Origin: Hafnia psychrotolerans
GTDB taxonomy: Bacteria; Pseudomonadota; Gammaproteobacteria; Enterobacterales; Enterobacteriaceae
NCBI RefSeq assembly: GCF_014639435.1
Contig: NZ_BMFZ01000001.1
Location: 544,748 to 608,747 of the forward strand
Direction of reading: 5' to 3'
DNA length: 64,000 nucleotides
A program made the position numbers and the translations under genes. Of this stretch, positions 63,744 through 64,000 are shown piece after piece. The notes below the pieces were generated by a model, which was not told the DNA's origin, did no database searches, and saw nothing but the letters and a program-made list of their open reading frames with translations. Position 1 is the stretch's first letter, and each line of letters opens with the position of its first letter.

Positions 63744-64000
63744 TTATTTAGAAACCCGCTTTCCCTGGGCATCAACTACGGCTTCGCCGTCTTCTTTGGA
63801 GAAGGCGCCTTGCTGTGCGTCCGGCAGAATATCCAAAACCACCTCCGACGGGCGACACAGTTTGGTGCCCAGCGGCGTCACGACGATCGGACGGTTGATC
63901 AGGAGAGGATATTGCAACATGTAGTCCACCAGTTGCTCATCACTGAACGTATCTTCATTCAGGCCCAGTTCCTCATAAGGTTCGACATTTTTTCTCAGCA
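63744..64000 (-). CDS. arsC: Glutaredoxin-dependent arsenate reductase ArsC, partial (cut by window edge)
   Basis: The C-terminal 84 or so residues: NVEPYEELGLNEDTFSDEQ, then LINRPIVVTPLGTKLCRPSE and VLDILPDAQQGAFSKEDGEA. This is the E. coli plasmid/chromosomal ArsC type, with the arsenate-binding Arg in NRPIVVTP and the CRP segment. The catalytic Cys lies upstream, outside the window. The gene continues past 64000; arsB or arsR are probably beyond. Confidence 0.92.
   Translation of the reverse strand, partial: LRKNVEPYEELGLNEDTFSDEQLVDYMLQYPLLINRPIVVTPLGTKLCRPSEVVLDILPDAQQGAFSKEDGEAVVDAQGKRVSK

Overview
This window looks like the chromosome of a member of the Enterobacterales, most likely a Serratia/Rahnella/Ewingella-type genus. 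That is inference from gene content: a YjfB motility protein, an OxyR-type katG promoter, enteric-style sugar-acid genes and Fur boxes. No rRNA, tRNA, CRISPR array or intact insertion sequence was seen. The content is mostly catabolic and accessory.

Layout. 1-1570: a class A acid phosphatase pseudogene between two diverged direct repeats. 1569-6005: an IclR regulator divergent from semialdehyde dehydrogenase, iron alcohol dehydrogenase and lactonase genes, the order of the Agrobacterium blcRABC (attJKLM) gamma-butyrolactone operon. 6006-8830: a gene remnant, then katG behind a good OxyR site. 8950-16564: small stress and regulatory genes (2OG-Fe(II) oxygenase, NmrA/HxlR pair, NTF2-like protein, VOC protein, LysE exporter, frameshifted AraC regulator, YjfB, DUF6434, a lipoprotein, a cupin regulator). 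16811-28051: a Fur-regulated siderophore locus with a TonB receptor, a substrate-binding protein and a tightly overlapping operon in vibrioferrin order (ATP-grasp, NIS synthetase, MFS exporter, NIS synthetase, PLP decarboxylase), headed by an SbnG-like citrate-synthase/aldolase gene. 28212-31621: LysR and TetR cassettes with small NTF2-fold proteins. 31969-39271: a hexonate module (IdnD-like dehydrogenase, SDR, ManD/RspA dehydratase, two MFS permeases, GntR regulator).

39455-51063: a complete histidine utilisation locus of the five-step Pseudomonas type (hutG, hutI, hutC, hutF, hutD, an ABC importer, hutH, hutU). 51243-61154: two convergent operons that look like an extension of it: a HisC-like aminotransferase, an FMN 2-hydroxy-acid dehydrogenase and a GldA-like dehydrogenase on +; an SDR, an APH-fold kinase, a HisD-like dehydrogenase and a second NitT/TauT-type ABC importer on -. 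Five copies of one palindromic HutC-like operator tie the hut genes to the second importer operon, and both importer operons carry sigma-54 (-24/-12) promoters. My reading is that this island feeds related imidazole compounds (histidinol, imidazole lactate or pyruvate, possibly imidazole glycerol) into histidine and then into hut. It is the best candidate here for an undescribed system. 61453-64000: an arsenic-resistance locus with an amputated arsH, an MFS gene and two unrelated arsenate reductases, the last cut by the window edge.
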